Shown piece by piece: positions 1 to 6,362 of a stretch of DNA of 6,362 bases. The notes under the pieces were generated by a model. The model made no database searches and was not told the origin of the DNA. It saw only the letters and a program-made list of their open reading frames with translations. How positions within the stretch are numbered: position 1 is the stretch's first letter; every line of letters starts with the position of its first letter. The stretch comes from CAYPZL01 sp964415045. Its GTDB lineage: Bacteria > Planctomycetota > Phycisphaerae > Sedimentisphaerales > Anaerobacaceae. Location: positions 1 through 6,362 of the forward strand of contig CAYPZL010000259.1 in NCBI GenBank assembly GCA_964415045.1. Reading direction: 5' to 3'. A program made the translations under genes and the position numbers.

Positions 1-157
1 TGGACAGGTATGTCAGCGGTTCACCTGATAGCATTACAAATCCTCAGAGTGGTTCCGGACCGGGCCAAAGAGGCCGCCTCGGACGCATTGTAAACCATTT
101 CACCTTTACAGCAAATCACGATTTCCGCAGCTATTGCTGCTGACAGGGGGTCGGCGC

Positions 158-162
158 GGAGG
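158..162 (+). promoter_or_regulatory. Ribosome binding site of the esterase remnant
   Basis: GGAGG lies five bases before the ATG at 168. It is a strong Shine-Dalgarno match and supports that ATG as the original start. The same frame has a TGA at 141-143, so the start cannot lie much further upstream. No convincing -35/-10 pair was found before it. Confidence 0.5.
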
Positions 163-167
163 CGCGC

Positions 168-527
168 ATGGAATGCAGTGATACAAAGGAGGCCTACGGC
201 AAGGCCCACCGGCCGGGCCTGACATATCGTGAGGGCGATGATTTTCGTGCCTGGCAGCGGGAGTTTCGACAAGGGCTGGAAGAGCTTCGCGGGCCCACAC
301 CGGAGCGTGTTGAGCCCGAGGTCGAAGTCCTGGAAAGGGTCGAATTGTCGGATCATCAGCGGGTACTGATTCGCTTTTCCGTCACCAGGTTCTCTCGCGT
401 CGTTGCTTACTTTCAGTGCAAAGCCGACGCCGATTTCGAATACGTCCTGCATACGCGGGGGCACCAGCTTGCGCGGGATTCTTCCGAGCCGTTTCTACGT
501 GAGCGCCTGGGACTTAACGCAGGGTAG
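168..527 (+). pseudogene. Truncated acetylxylan-esterase-like alpha/beta hydrolase (N-terminal fragment, 119 aa)
   Basis: The first 85 or so residues match the N-terminal helical and early beta region of the large acetylxylan-esterase/dienelactone-hydrolase-like group common in Planctomycetota. Visible are RPGLTYREGDDF (residues 15-26), AWQREFRQGLEEL (28-40), a VLERVEL strand start (54-60) and RVLIRFS followed by VVAYF (65-82), where intact members read VPAYL. After about residue 85 the similarity fades and the frame stops at 525-527. Intact family members are usually some 300-400 residues and carry a GxSxG nucleophile elbow, an acid and a His; none of these is present. There is no signal peptide. 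The start is supported by a GGAGG at 158-162. The fragment converges on the glycosidase-like gene, with 30 bases between their stops. I infer a decayed gene whose 3' part was lost. A short independent protein is less likely, because the fold would be incomplete. Confidence 0.6.
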
Positions 528-537
528 TGACTACATA

Positions 538-554
538 CGTGCCTCGATCGCACG
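538..554. repeat. Hairpin between convergent gene ends
   Basis: CGTGC and GCACG form a perfect 5-bp stem around a 7-base loop, three bases beyond the stop codon of the minus-strand gene and eleven beyond the stop of the plus-strand fragment. No T-run follows on either strand, so it is not a classical intrinsic terminator. It could help end or protect transcripts from either side, or be chance. Confidence 0.3.
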
Positions 555-557
555 GGG

Positions 558-2759
558 TTACCAGAGGATCTTGACTCGCTGTCTTGAAACGCCCGTGGGA
601 GACTCGAAACATACCGTGTGGCTCTCCTGGTGCCACTGATACTCGCTCAGCTCTCGATCTCCCATCACGATCTTCGTGGGGCGCTTCGGGACGCGGATGC
701 GGGAGACAATCCTGATGCCCTCCGGGGCGGAGAGCAGGAAGTCCACGCCGTGGTCCATCCGTGTCCAGCTTTCAAACCGTCCCGCTGAGGCCACGGGCTC
801 AGCTCTATCCGGGTCCAGCTGGTTCAAGTCGAGCAGCCAGGCCTGCTGCCCCGGCTGCAGCGTCACACCGGCGAGCACCGGAAGGTTGGCATCATAGATA
901 TCCACGAACGGGCCCGTCAGTTCAAGCGGTGTCTCACTGACGGACTCCCGCAGACAGGCGGCAATCACGTAAGGGCCACGGCGCAGTTGGAGAAAATTGT
1001 GTTCCCTGTAGGGCAGGCCCGCGGCGTGGGCGGCCTGCCTGACCACGGCACGATACTCGTCCGCCGCCTCCTCGGAACGCGAGTAATAGGCCGGATGCCT
1101 TCTCCGGACAAACACGTGGCCTTTGCCAAAGGCATAACGTCCATCACCGGCTTTTCGATCCAACCCGAGCACGGCGAACAGGTGCTGGGCAGGCGTCTCG
1201 TATTCGTTCTTTCCGGTATTCCACCAGTCCGTGATGGTGTTGAAGGGATCGGTGTCGGCTCCCGCATAGAGGAGCACGCCGCCCTGGGCCACCCACTCGG
1301 CCAGAGCCTGATTGATCGCCGGCGTCTCCGGTTTGATGAATTCGTAGCTCAACACGAGCACCTTGTAGTCACGGAGGTAGTTGGGAAAGCGGGCCACATT
1401 GTCAAGCTGGACCGGTTGGACAGGAATGCCGTGCTTGAGCAGCGGAAGCGTCAACCCGTAGAACGCAGAGAAGTGCCGGATGTCTTTTCTCTCCGCTCTG
1501 GTCGGGTCGCTGCCATCTTCTGCCGCCAGTCGATACGCCGGTTCGGCCCGCTGAAACATCCCCGAATCGGCCAGAAAGACGCCCACGCCATGGGTCGCAT
1601 CTTCCCATTCGATGTCCGGCTGGTTCATGTCGCGCAACTGGTTGAAGACCGTACAGAGGGTCGTGGCGTAGGCCCCCGGGATCGGCCTGGCCTTGGGAGA
1701 GTTGGCCGGGCGTTTTCCCAGAAACACGCGCGACGGCCAGGGACAGATCTCGTAGTGCCAGATATGAGGCTGGAGCAGGGATGCGATCAGCGTCGCTTTG
1801 TAGTTGGTGCTGTAGTTATCCCAGTCGTACCTCGGATTGTCCTCGATCGGGTCGGCCAGGAACCACATGCGACGATTTGTCCCACGCACCAGTTCCTGCA
1901 TCACACCGTATTCCAGAAAGGCGGTTTCGAAGGTACGTTCCGCGGTCTGGCCCTGGTAGACGTTCGGGGTTCGGGACGTGCCGGTCCATACCTGCGCAAT
2001 GCAGCCGTCCACCACACTGGAATCGATCAATGACGATTGGGGAGACACAATCGACCACTGCGTGTAGTTGATCAGGCTGTGGGTGGGCACATAGATGCGG
2101 AGTTCGCGCTGGTGTTTCTGGAGGGCGTACTCCTTGCAGGCCTCCGCCACGCGCCGCAGGGCCCGGCCGTACAGATAGTATTTCAACCGGCTGGCCTTGT
2201 ACTGGGCGTCCGGCGAACTGTCTGCACGCACGTACGGTTCGTGATAGTATAGCTGCCACTCCCGCGCAAACGCCGGAGAGAATCCCGTGTAGGCCCAGAA
2301 CTCCGGCTCTTCCAGGTGGATCGCGACCACCCCGGCATCGATTATGGGCTTGAGCTTCTCCGTTATGTAATCCGCGAATTCAACGGACGGCACGACATAG
2401 GGAACGCGGTGGCCGTGGAGCTTCTGCCTGCCGTCGGCCTCGATCTGCGACAGAGACATGATGTCCCGGCCGTTCATGTCCCTGAAATCCTGATAGTTCC
2501 CCCAGGCAATCCCGGTCATCAGATGGGGCACGTAGTCCCGGTCGACCCAGGATTGAATCGTGGCGGCACGATTCTCCTGTGTCCCATAGACCATCACGAA
2601 ATCGTTGCGCAGATCATAGGCTGGTGTGTAGGGCCTGGGGTCCTGAAAACCCGTCAACTCGAGCTTGCGCTCCGTAACCAGGCGAATCTTCTCCTGTGCA
2701 TGGATTGAGAAGGCTGACACAGTTGTCATCAATCCAATCAGTAGTACTCTTTTCTTCAT
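558..2759 (-). CDS. Secreted glycoside-hydrolase-like protein with amidotransferase-like domain, family unnamed
   Basis: This is a 733-aa protein of a family recurrent in PVC-type glycan degraders but, to my knowledge, without an assigned activity. Residues 1-21 are a Sec signal peptide: MKKR, a hydrophobic core, and cleavage after SIHA. Residues 25-380 look like a TIM barrel. The motif HLEEPEFW (148-155; E150/E151) sits where the acid/base Glu of clan GH-A enzymes such as GH42 lies, and HYEICPWP (335-342; E337) fits the nucleophile strand. Residues 390-505 resemble the class-I-amidotransferase-like, beta-galactosidase-trimerisation-type domain: GVGVFLADSGMF, an alternating beta/alpha region, then QGGVLLYAG (492-500). 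The C-terminus (about 590-733) is beta-rich and probably a sandwich. I chose the ATG at 2759; an in-frame GTG at 2768 would add only MDT before the signal peptide and has no ribosome binding site, while the ATG has only a weak one (AGTGGA). The gene lies about 490 bp downstream of the fusion gene in the same direction. Co-transcription is possible but not shown. Activity and substrate are unknown. Confidence 0.85.
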   Translation of the reverse strand: MKKRVLLIGLMTTVSAFSIHAQEKIRLVTERKLELTGFQDPRPYTPAYDLRNDFVMVYGTQENRAATIQSWVDRDYVPHLMTGIAWGNYQDFRDMNGRDIMSLSQIEADGRQKLHGHRVPYVVPSVEFADYITEKLKPIIDAGVVAIHLEEPEFWAYTGFSPAFAREWQLYYHEPYVRADSSPDAQYKASRLKYYLYGRALRRVAEACKEYALQKHQRELRIYVPTHSLINYTQWSIVSPQSSLIDSSVVDGCIAQVWTGTSRTPNVYQGQTAERTFETAFLEYGVMQELVRGTNRRMWFLADPIEDNPRYDWDNYSTNYKATLIASLLQPHIWHYEICPWPSRVFLGKRPANSPKARPIPGAYATTLCTVFNQLRDMNQPDIEWEDATHGVGVFLADSGMFQRAEPAYRLAAEDGSDPTRAERKDIRHFSAFYGLTLPLLKHGIPVQPVQLDNVARFPNYLRDYKVLVLSYEFIKPETPAINQALAEWVAQGGVLLYAGADTDPFNTITDWWNTGKNEYETPAQHLFAVLGLDRKAGDGRYAFGKGHVFVRRRHPAYYSRSEEAADEYRAVVRQAAHAAGLPYREHNFLQLRRGPYVIAACLRESVSETPLELTGPFVDIYDANLPVLAGVTLQPGQQAWLLDLNQLDPDRAEPVASAGRFESWTRMDHGVDFLLSAPEGIRIVSRIRVPKRPTKIVMGDRELSEYQWHQESHTVCFESPTGVSRQRVKILW

Positions 2760-2861
2760 GGTGTCCACTTTCGTTCATTGACATTGTTACGGTCAGGTTC
2801 AGTAATACGGGACCGGCGTCCAAAATACAATTGGAATCCCGGGGGCCGACCTGCCTTTTCG

Positions 2862-3131
2862 CTACCCCTCTCGCAAGGCAGCCACGACGACGTTATGGGC
2901 GGTGGTCTCCATTTGTTCCAGACACATGAAGGAAGCGCCGTGGCGGCGATCCCCGCATCCTCCCGTCTCCGGGAGGCGATCCTTGCTCGTCATGTGTGGC
3001 CAGTGATCGCGATAATGGGCTCATGCAGCGGAGGCCTGACGGGTTTCGCGTGGGAGAACGTTGGCACCTGGCAGGTCGTTGAATAGATCGTTGGCTGAAG
3101 GTTTTATCTTGACATGCGGTGTCCGCTTCAT
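2862..3131 (-). pseudogene. Two small in-frame open stretches separated by TGA, possible gene remnant
   Basis: An ATG at 3131 opens a 36-residue stretch (starting MKRTPHVKIK, ending RQASAA) that stops at a TGA at 3021-3023. The same frame continues for 52 codons to a TAG at 2862-2864. This second part contains a 43-residue open stretch from an ATG at 2993 (MTSKDRLPETGGCG to VVVAALREG). Its codons look coding-like: about three quarters of third positions are G or C and many first positions are purines. Neither ATG has a good ribosome binding site; AGGTG lies 12 bases before the first. I do not recognise either peptide. This could be a decayed gene interrupted by a stop, part of an interspersed repeat, or chance in GC-rich DNA. 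Confidence 0.2.
2959..2976. repeat. Perfect 7-bp inverted repeat in the gap
   Basis: CCTCCCG and CGGGAGG form a perfect stem around the loop TCTC. There is no T-run on either side, so it is not an intrinsic terminator. GGCGATCC occurs on both sides of the structure (2945-2952 and 2975-2982). Its role is unknown. Confidence 0.35.
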
Positions 3132-3251
3132 TCTGTTGGATGACACCTGTCGCGGCGGACCCGGAAACACCGGCCATTGGCGCCGCCACACTGCAGCCGG
3201 CCAGCCTCGGTGACACGACCACCCGCCAGGAAACGTTGTGCGAGACGGAGA

Positions 3252-6200
3252 TCAACCGCCGGAAGTCAAGGACGAGTGGAGATGCTTGTCGAGGAAATAG
3301 AGCAGGGCGGGCAGGTCGATGACGTGGCCTTCGTCGTGGACGTCGAGAGTGACGTTTTCGGGGCGGTCCATGTCGCGGTAGATGGTGCGGATCTCTTCCA
3401 TGGCTTGCCGGGCGAGCGGGACGTAGAACTGGCTCTGCGGCTCCCGAAGGCCGTTCTGGCATTGCAGCGGCCGCGGCGCCGTCAGGGCGTAGATGTCGGC
3501 GAAGTCCACCAGCTCGCGCAGGCCGGGGAATTTCCAGCACATGCAGTGGTTCTGCTCCATGTGATCCATCGTGGTCAGGAACCCGGCGCTGACGGTGGCG
3601 GCGATGCGCTCGTCCATCGCGCCGAGCCACATGGCCATCTCGCCGCCGAGCGACAGGCCCGCGCATCCGATTCGCGCGCGGTCCACGCCGGGCAGGGACT
3701 CGACGGTATCGACGCATCGCATAACGTCCCACAGACGCTCGCCCATGAGAAGCCGGCCCTCCTCGGAGACCTCGTGCTGACTGACAGTAGTGGAGATCGT
3801 CACGCAGCCGCGTCGGGCCAGGGCGGTGCCGAAGCCCCGGTAGATGGAATCCCGCCTTGCCTTCTGCTCGTTCTTATCGACGGTCTCGACGTCGTAGGGG
3901 CTGTACAGATCGCTGCCGTGCCCGCCGATGCAGACGACGGCGGGCCACGGTTTTTCCTGCGCGGTCGGCACGGTGACGATGACGCGGATGCGCCGGCCGG
4001 GGGTGGAGCTGATCTCCAGCTCTTCGACGCGGTAGCCTTCCTTCTCGGCCGACGAGAGCGTCTTCGGCGCCAGGGCGATGGCACCTTTCGATTCGAGCAG
4101 GTCGCTCATCTTCAGTGCGGCGAACAACCTCGCCCGGACGTTCCGCTGCCAGACGCGGGCCTCGTGGAGCGACCGGGTCGTGTACTTCATCGTGCGGTTG
4201 CTTCCGCGCGGCGGCAGGGGCGGCGCGACGACGAACGTCTCGGCGTCGAGGTCGATCGTGACGGTGGTGCCGTCGGCGAACGTCGTGCGCTGCTTGCGGA
4301 GGGACGCGTCGAGGAATTCGTGATTCGTCATTTCGGCCAGCCCGACCCGCTCGTGCAGCGCGCACATCGTGCGCACCTGCTCCAGGTGCGCCGCGCCGGG
4401 AGACAGTGACAGGTAGGGCAGCCCGGCGTTGGCCAGGCCGTGCAGGTAGCCGAGGTCGTCCTGCGGAATGCCCCAACTGCCCTTGCCCAGCGACCAGGGC
4501 AGCAGCAGGGCGTCGTGATAGACGAGGTTGAACAGCGGGACGGGAATCCCCATCGCCGGGCCGCGGCCGGGATTCGGCTCCAGCGCGAACGGGCCGTGAT
4601 GGACCAGGTCGAGGTGGGGTACCGCCCAGTCGGCCGGCTCTTCGGAACTGACGACTCCGCCGGTCGAGCGGATGAAGTCCAGGCACATCCCACGATATTT
4701 GAGGCAGTCGGCGCGCGTCGCGGGGTGCTCGGGATTGTAACACTCGTCGGGCGGGACGACAGCGAAGACGTCCAGGTACGCGCCGCGCACCTTGATACCG
4801 TGACTCAGCAGCGACGAATAATTCTTCTTGACGTGTCCCAGCGCCAGCCGGGAGCAGAGAATGGACTGCTTGCCTCCGTACCAGATGCCGTGGATGGGCC
4901 GGTTGCCGCTGTGGTCGAGGATCGTGTGTCGCGGGTCGTACGATTTGGCATCGAGGTAGTAGTCGCGGTACTGGTCGTGGATGGCGAAGACGTAACCGAG
5001 CTGGTCGCACGTTTCGGCGAGGCGTTTCATTCCCTCGAAGCCCCCGGCCTCCGGCCCCGGCGGAAGCACGTCCGGGTGCAGGTTGTCGTAGCCGCGAAAG
5101 CCCCAGCCGTCGAGGTGGACGTAGGCCCGCTCGATTCCTTTTTCGGCCAGCCGGCGCAATTGCCGGGCTCGCTCGTCGAACGTTGTGAGCTGATGATTCT
5201 TGGCGGGATCGTCCTTGTGGTAGTAGTGCGACTCCGGCTGGATATGCGCGAGAATGTTCGTGTGGACGACGGGGCTGCCGAGGAGCTTGCCGACCAGCGG
5301 GTTGCGGGCGATCTTCTCTTGCAGCGAAACGAAATGGCCCGTCTCCCGCACGTGCCGGCGGTAGCGCTTGGCCATGGTGACGTAGTTGCCCTTGTCGAAG
5401 AAGCAGTAGCGGACGCGCCGCGGGTAGCGCATCTGGCCGAGTGAATGCACCCAGCGCAGTTGCATGCGGGTGGGGCCGCCGGCGGGATGCTCGAAGCGGC
5501 AGCCTGCATCTTCCGGCGTCTCGATCAGGACCAGCAGGGCGGAGCCGCCCTTTTGGTGTCCCCACCATGGCATGTACAGACCCCGGCCGTAACACATCGT
5601 GTCATACAGCCACACCTTCCTGGGCCAGTCCTTCGGCAGGAGCATGCCCTGCATGAAGGGGACGACCGTGGCGTTGAATGCTTCAGGCGCCGGCGCCGCA
5701 GGCCAGGAACACTCGAGCACACGGGCGCTGTCCTCGTGCGCGATCAGTTCGCAGACGAGCTCCTCGTCCCGTCCCTCCAGGCATACGAACAGATCAATGC
5801 GCGCATCGACCTGCTTTGCCTCGTGAGAAAACCCGGCCAGGGCGATCTTGACTCCCGTTTTGAAGCCGGTTTCATAGGGTGCGATCGTTTGCTCGGCCGC
5901 GTCCGCCAGGCGCAGCGAGCAGCGCTTGCCGGAAGTTTCGACGACGAGATCGCCCGCAAAGGAAGCGCCCGTCGGCCACGTACTGTCCCCGGCGTGGACG
6001 TTCATCTGAAGATCGGACGAGTTGACTTCGACTCGGTTCTTCCGGCCGCGAACGATCCATCTTCCCCCTTTCTGGCGGACCTGGATGCGGGGCTGGCCAT
6101 AGTCGTCCTGCGTGACATCCGCGGCGCCGAAGGCCGGATGGATACCGCACAACAGAATCACGAGCACGACCCCAGCGAAATGTACGCTTCGATTGCGAGC

Positions 6201-6263
6201 GCCCTCGTTTCGCCGTCGGCGCCGTTCGGACGTTACGTTTCTCATCGGTTCGATCTCCGCCAT
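3252..6263 (-). CDS. Secreted fusion: GH101/GH129/DUF5696-type glycosidase-like module plus alpha/beta-hydrolase esterase
   Basis: A 1003-aa two-enzyme protein. Residues 1-46 form a long, Arg-rich Sec signal (RRRRR at 14-18, core FAGVVLVILLCG at 29-40, cleavage near AFG). Residues 50-290 are a beta-rich N-terminal domain with MPWWG (231-235). Residues 320-650 are a TIM barrel with YVHLDGWGFRGYDNLHPD (381-398) and HDQYRDYY (429-436). GAYLDVF (494-500; D498) and GGVVSSEEP (535-543; E541/E542) are the likely nucleophile and acid/base by analogy with GH101/GH129-like enzymes. After a closing beta segment (ADGTTVTIDLDAETF) and a Pro/Arg-rich joint (680-692), an acetylxylan-esterase/Abhydrolase_7-like domain runs to the end. 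It has ARVWQRNVRARL (702-713), oxyanion-type GGHGSD (780-785), nucleophile elbow GLSLGG (S871), CMCWKFPGL (907-915), APRPL (929-933) and HDEGH (H980). Glu941 occupies the position usually held by the catalytic Asp. I infer secreted deacylation plus glycoside cleavage; the substrate is unknown. The ATG at 6263 is favoured by AGAGG six bases upstream; an ATG at 6245 is possible and would remove six residues. Confidence 0.88.
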   Translation of the reverse strand: MAEIEPMRNVTSERRRRRNEGARNRSVHFAGVVLVILLCGIHPAFGAADVTQDDYGQPRIQVRQKGGRWIVRGRKNRVEVNSSDLQMNVHAGDSTWPTGASFAGDLVVETSGKRCSLRLADAAEQTIAPYETGFKTGVKIALAGFSHEAKQVDARIDLFVCLEGRDEELVCELIAHEDSARVLECSWPAAPAPEAFNATVVPFMQGMLLPKDWPRKVWLYDTMCYGRGLYMPWWGHQKGGSALLVLIETPEDAGCRFEHPAGGPTRMQLRWVHSLGQMRYPRRVRYCFFDKGNYVTMAKRYRRHVRETGHFVSLQEKIARNPLVGKLLGSPVVHTNILAHIQPESHYYHKDDPAKNHQLTTFDERARQLRRLAEKGIERAYVHLDGWGFRGYDNLHPDVLPPGPEAGGFEGMKRLAETCDQLGYVFAIHDQYRDYYLDAKSYDPRHTILDHSGNRPIHGIWYGGKQSILCSRLALGHVKKNYSSLLSHGIKVRGAYLDVFAVVPPDECYNPEHPATRADCLKYRGMCLDFIRSTGGVVSSEEPADWAVPHLDLVHHGPFALEPNPGRGPAMGIPVPLFNLVYHDALLLPWSLGKGSWGIPQDDLGYLHGLANAGLPYLSLSPGAAHLEQVRTMCALHERVGLAEMTNHEFLDASLRKQRTTFADGTTVTIDLDAETFVVAPPLPPRGSNRTMKYTTRSLHEARVWQRNVRARLFAALKMSDLLESKGAIALAPKTLSSAEKEGYRVEELEISSTPGRRIRVIVTVPTAQEKPWPAVVCIGGHGSDLYSPYDVETVDKNEQKARRDSIYRGFGTALARRGCVTISTTVSQHEVSEEGRLLMGERLWDVMRCVDTVESLPGVDRARIGCAGLSLGGEMAMWLGAMDERIAATVSAGFLTTMDHMEQNHCMCWKFPGLRELVDFADIYALTAPRPLQCQNGLREPQSQFYVPLARQAMEEIRTIYRDMDRPENVTLDVHDEGHVIDLPALLYFLDKHLHSSLTSGG

Positions 6264-6269
6264 TTCTGG

Positions 6270-6274
6270 CCTCT
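6270..6274 (-). promoter_or_regulatory. Ribosome binding site of the fusion gene
   Basis: On the minus strand AGAGG precedes the ATG at 6263 with six bases between them, which favours that start. The alternative ATG at 6245 has a GGAG (6255-6258) nine bases before it, so it cannot be excluded. Either choice leaves the signal peptide intact. Confidence 0.55.
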
Positions 6275-6287
6275 ATTGTCCTTCGAG

Positions 6288-6313
6288 AAAAAACGCGTGG
6301 GTCAAGGACCCAC
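6288..6313 (-). terminator. Intrinsic terminator or leader attenuator upstream of the fusion gene
   Basis: Reading the minus strand, GTGGGTC, loop CTT and GACCCAC form a perfect 7-bp GC-rich stem (6297-6313), followed by GCG and six T residues (6293-6288). This is the layout of a Rho-independent terminator. It ends 24 bases before the fusion gene's ATG. It may end an upstream gene lying off the window, or sit in the leader of the fusion gene. An AATAAT resembling a -10 box lies at 6344-6349 on the minus strand; its -35 partner would be outside the window. If that box is real, the hairpin would be transcribed as part of the leader. Confidence 0.6.
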
Positions 6314-6362
6314 CCTGATATGGAACGACTTTCGTCAAGCGTGATTATTCGATTGTTTTGGT

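Larger units (their letters stand above)
2769..3251. other. Intergenic gap without a convincing gene
   Basis: This stretch separates the two large same-strand genes. It is long for two neighbouring same-direction genes. No RNA gene, terminator with T-run or strong promoter is visible on the minus strand. A weak TTGTAT/TATTAC pair with a 17-base spacer lies at about 2791-2819 and could be the promoter of the downstream gene, but only 3 and 4 of 6 bases match consensus. On the plus strand a perfect TTGACA at 3109-3114 has no acceptable -10. The frame of the fusion gene stays open past its TGA for 76 codons, and this is described separately. GCGG-TGT-CCGC and CCTCCCG-TCTC-CGGGAGG hairpins also lie here. 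Confidence 0.6.

Noticed and set aside
1..93. Open plus-strand frame from the window edge ending in TAA at 91-93, which could be the tail of an upstream gene
   Set aside because: Only 30 codons are visible and the peptide is not recognisable, so it cannot be separated from chance.
127..140. Hairpin GCAGC-TATT-GCTGC upstream of the esterase remnant
   Set aside because: A 5-bp stem with no T-run and no link to a promoter; likely chance.
21..464. A 147-codon minus-strand open frame overlapping the esterase remnant
   Set aside because: The plus-strand reading of the same bases matches a known esterase N-terminus and has a ribosome binding site. The minus reading has no recognisable motif.
987..2033. 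A 348-codon plus-strand open frame antisense to the 733-aa gene
   Set aside because: The opposite strand encodes a protein with a signal peptide and an ordered set of domains. The antisense product shows none of these.
3109..3137. Perfect TTGACA on the plus strand as a promoter
   Set aside because: The hexamer 17 bases later is TCTGTT (3 of 6 matches), and no convincing plus-strand gene follows.
3177..4409. A 410-codon plus-strand open frame antisense to the esterase half of the fusion
   Set aside because: It is low in recognisable motifs, rich in Arg, Gly, Val and Asp, and lies opposite a gene with clear catalytic motifs. Such shadows are common in GC-rich coding DNA.
4440..5444. A 334-codon plus-strand open frame antisense to the glycosidase-like module
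   Set aside because: No motif, signal peptide or family resemblance; explained by antisense reading of a GC-rich gene.
3874..5595. A 573-codon minus-strand open frame overlapping the fusion gene in another frame
   Set aside because: The product is almost all Arg, Pro, Ala and Gly with no domain pattern, which is typical of a frame-shifted reading of high-GC codons.
5445..6344. A 299-codon plus-strand open frame antisense to the start of the fusion gene
   Set aside because: It runs opposite a signal peptide and beta domain that fit the fusion protein, and it shows no family features of its own.

Overview
This 6.4 kb, GC-rich window looks like part of a polysaccharide-processing locus from a bacterium of the Planctomycetota/PVC type or a similar glycan-degrading lineage. 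That placement is an inference from the protein families (secreted glycosidase-like proteins of unknown class plus dienelactone-hydrolase-like esterases); there is no rRNA or phylogenetic marker here.

Layout, left to right. Positions 1-167 hold no gene I can support. Positions 168-527 (+) carry the N-terminal part of an acetylxylan-esterase-like alpha/beta hydrolase, cut off before any catalytic residue and probably a pseudogene. It runs convergently into a 733-aa secreted glycosidase-like protein of a family I recognise but cannot name (558-2759, minus). A gap of about 490 bp follows, with no convincing gene but two small open stretches in one frame. The right half is a 1003-aa secreted fusion (3252-6263, minus): an N-terminal TIM-barrel glycosidase-like module of the GH101/GH129/DUF5696 type joined to a complete C-terminal esterase domain. 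Just upstream of it, 6288-6313 reads as an intrinsic terminator on the same strand.

The two large genes point the same way and both begin with Sec signal peptides, so their products should act outside the cytoplasm. A reasonable model is that the fusion removes ester groups and cleaves glycosidic bonds of one decorated glycan, and the other protein attacks the same or a related glycan. The substrate cannot be read from the sequence. No transporter, regulator, sulfatase, tRNA, rRNA, CRISPR array or recognisable transposase is present.

The most interesting items are the two-enzyme fusion, a Glu where its esterase domain would normally have the catalytic Asp, the broken second esterase of the same superfamily, and the unclassified glycosidase-like protein.
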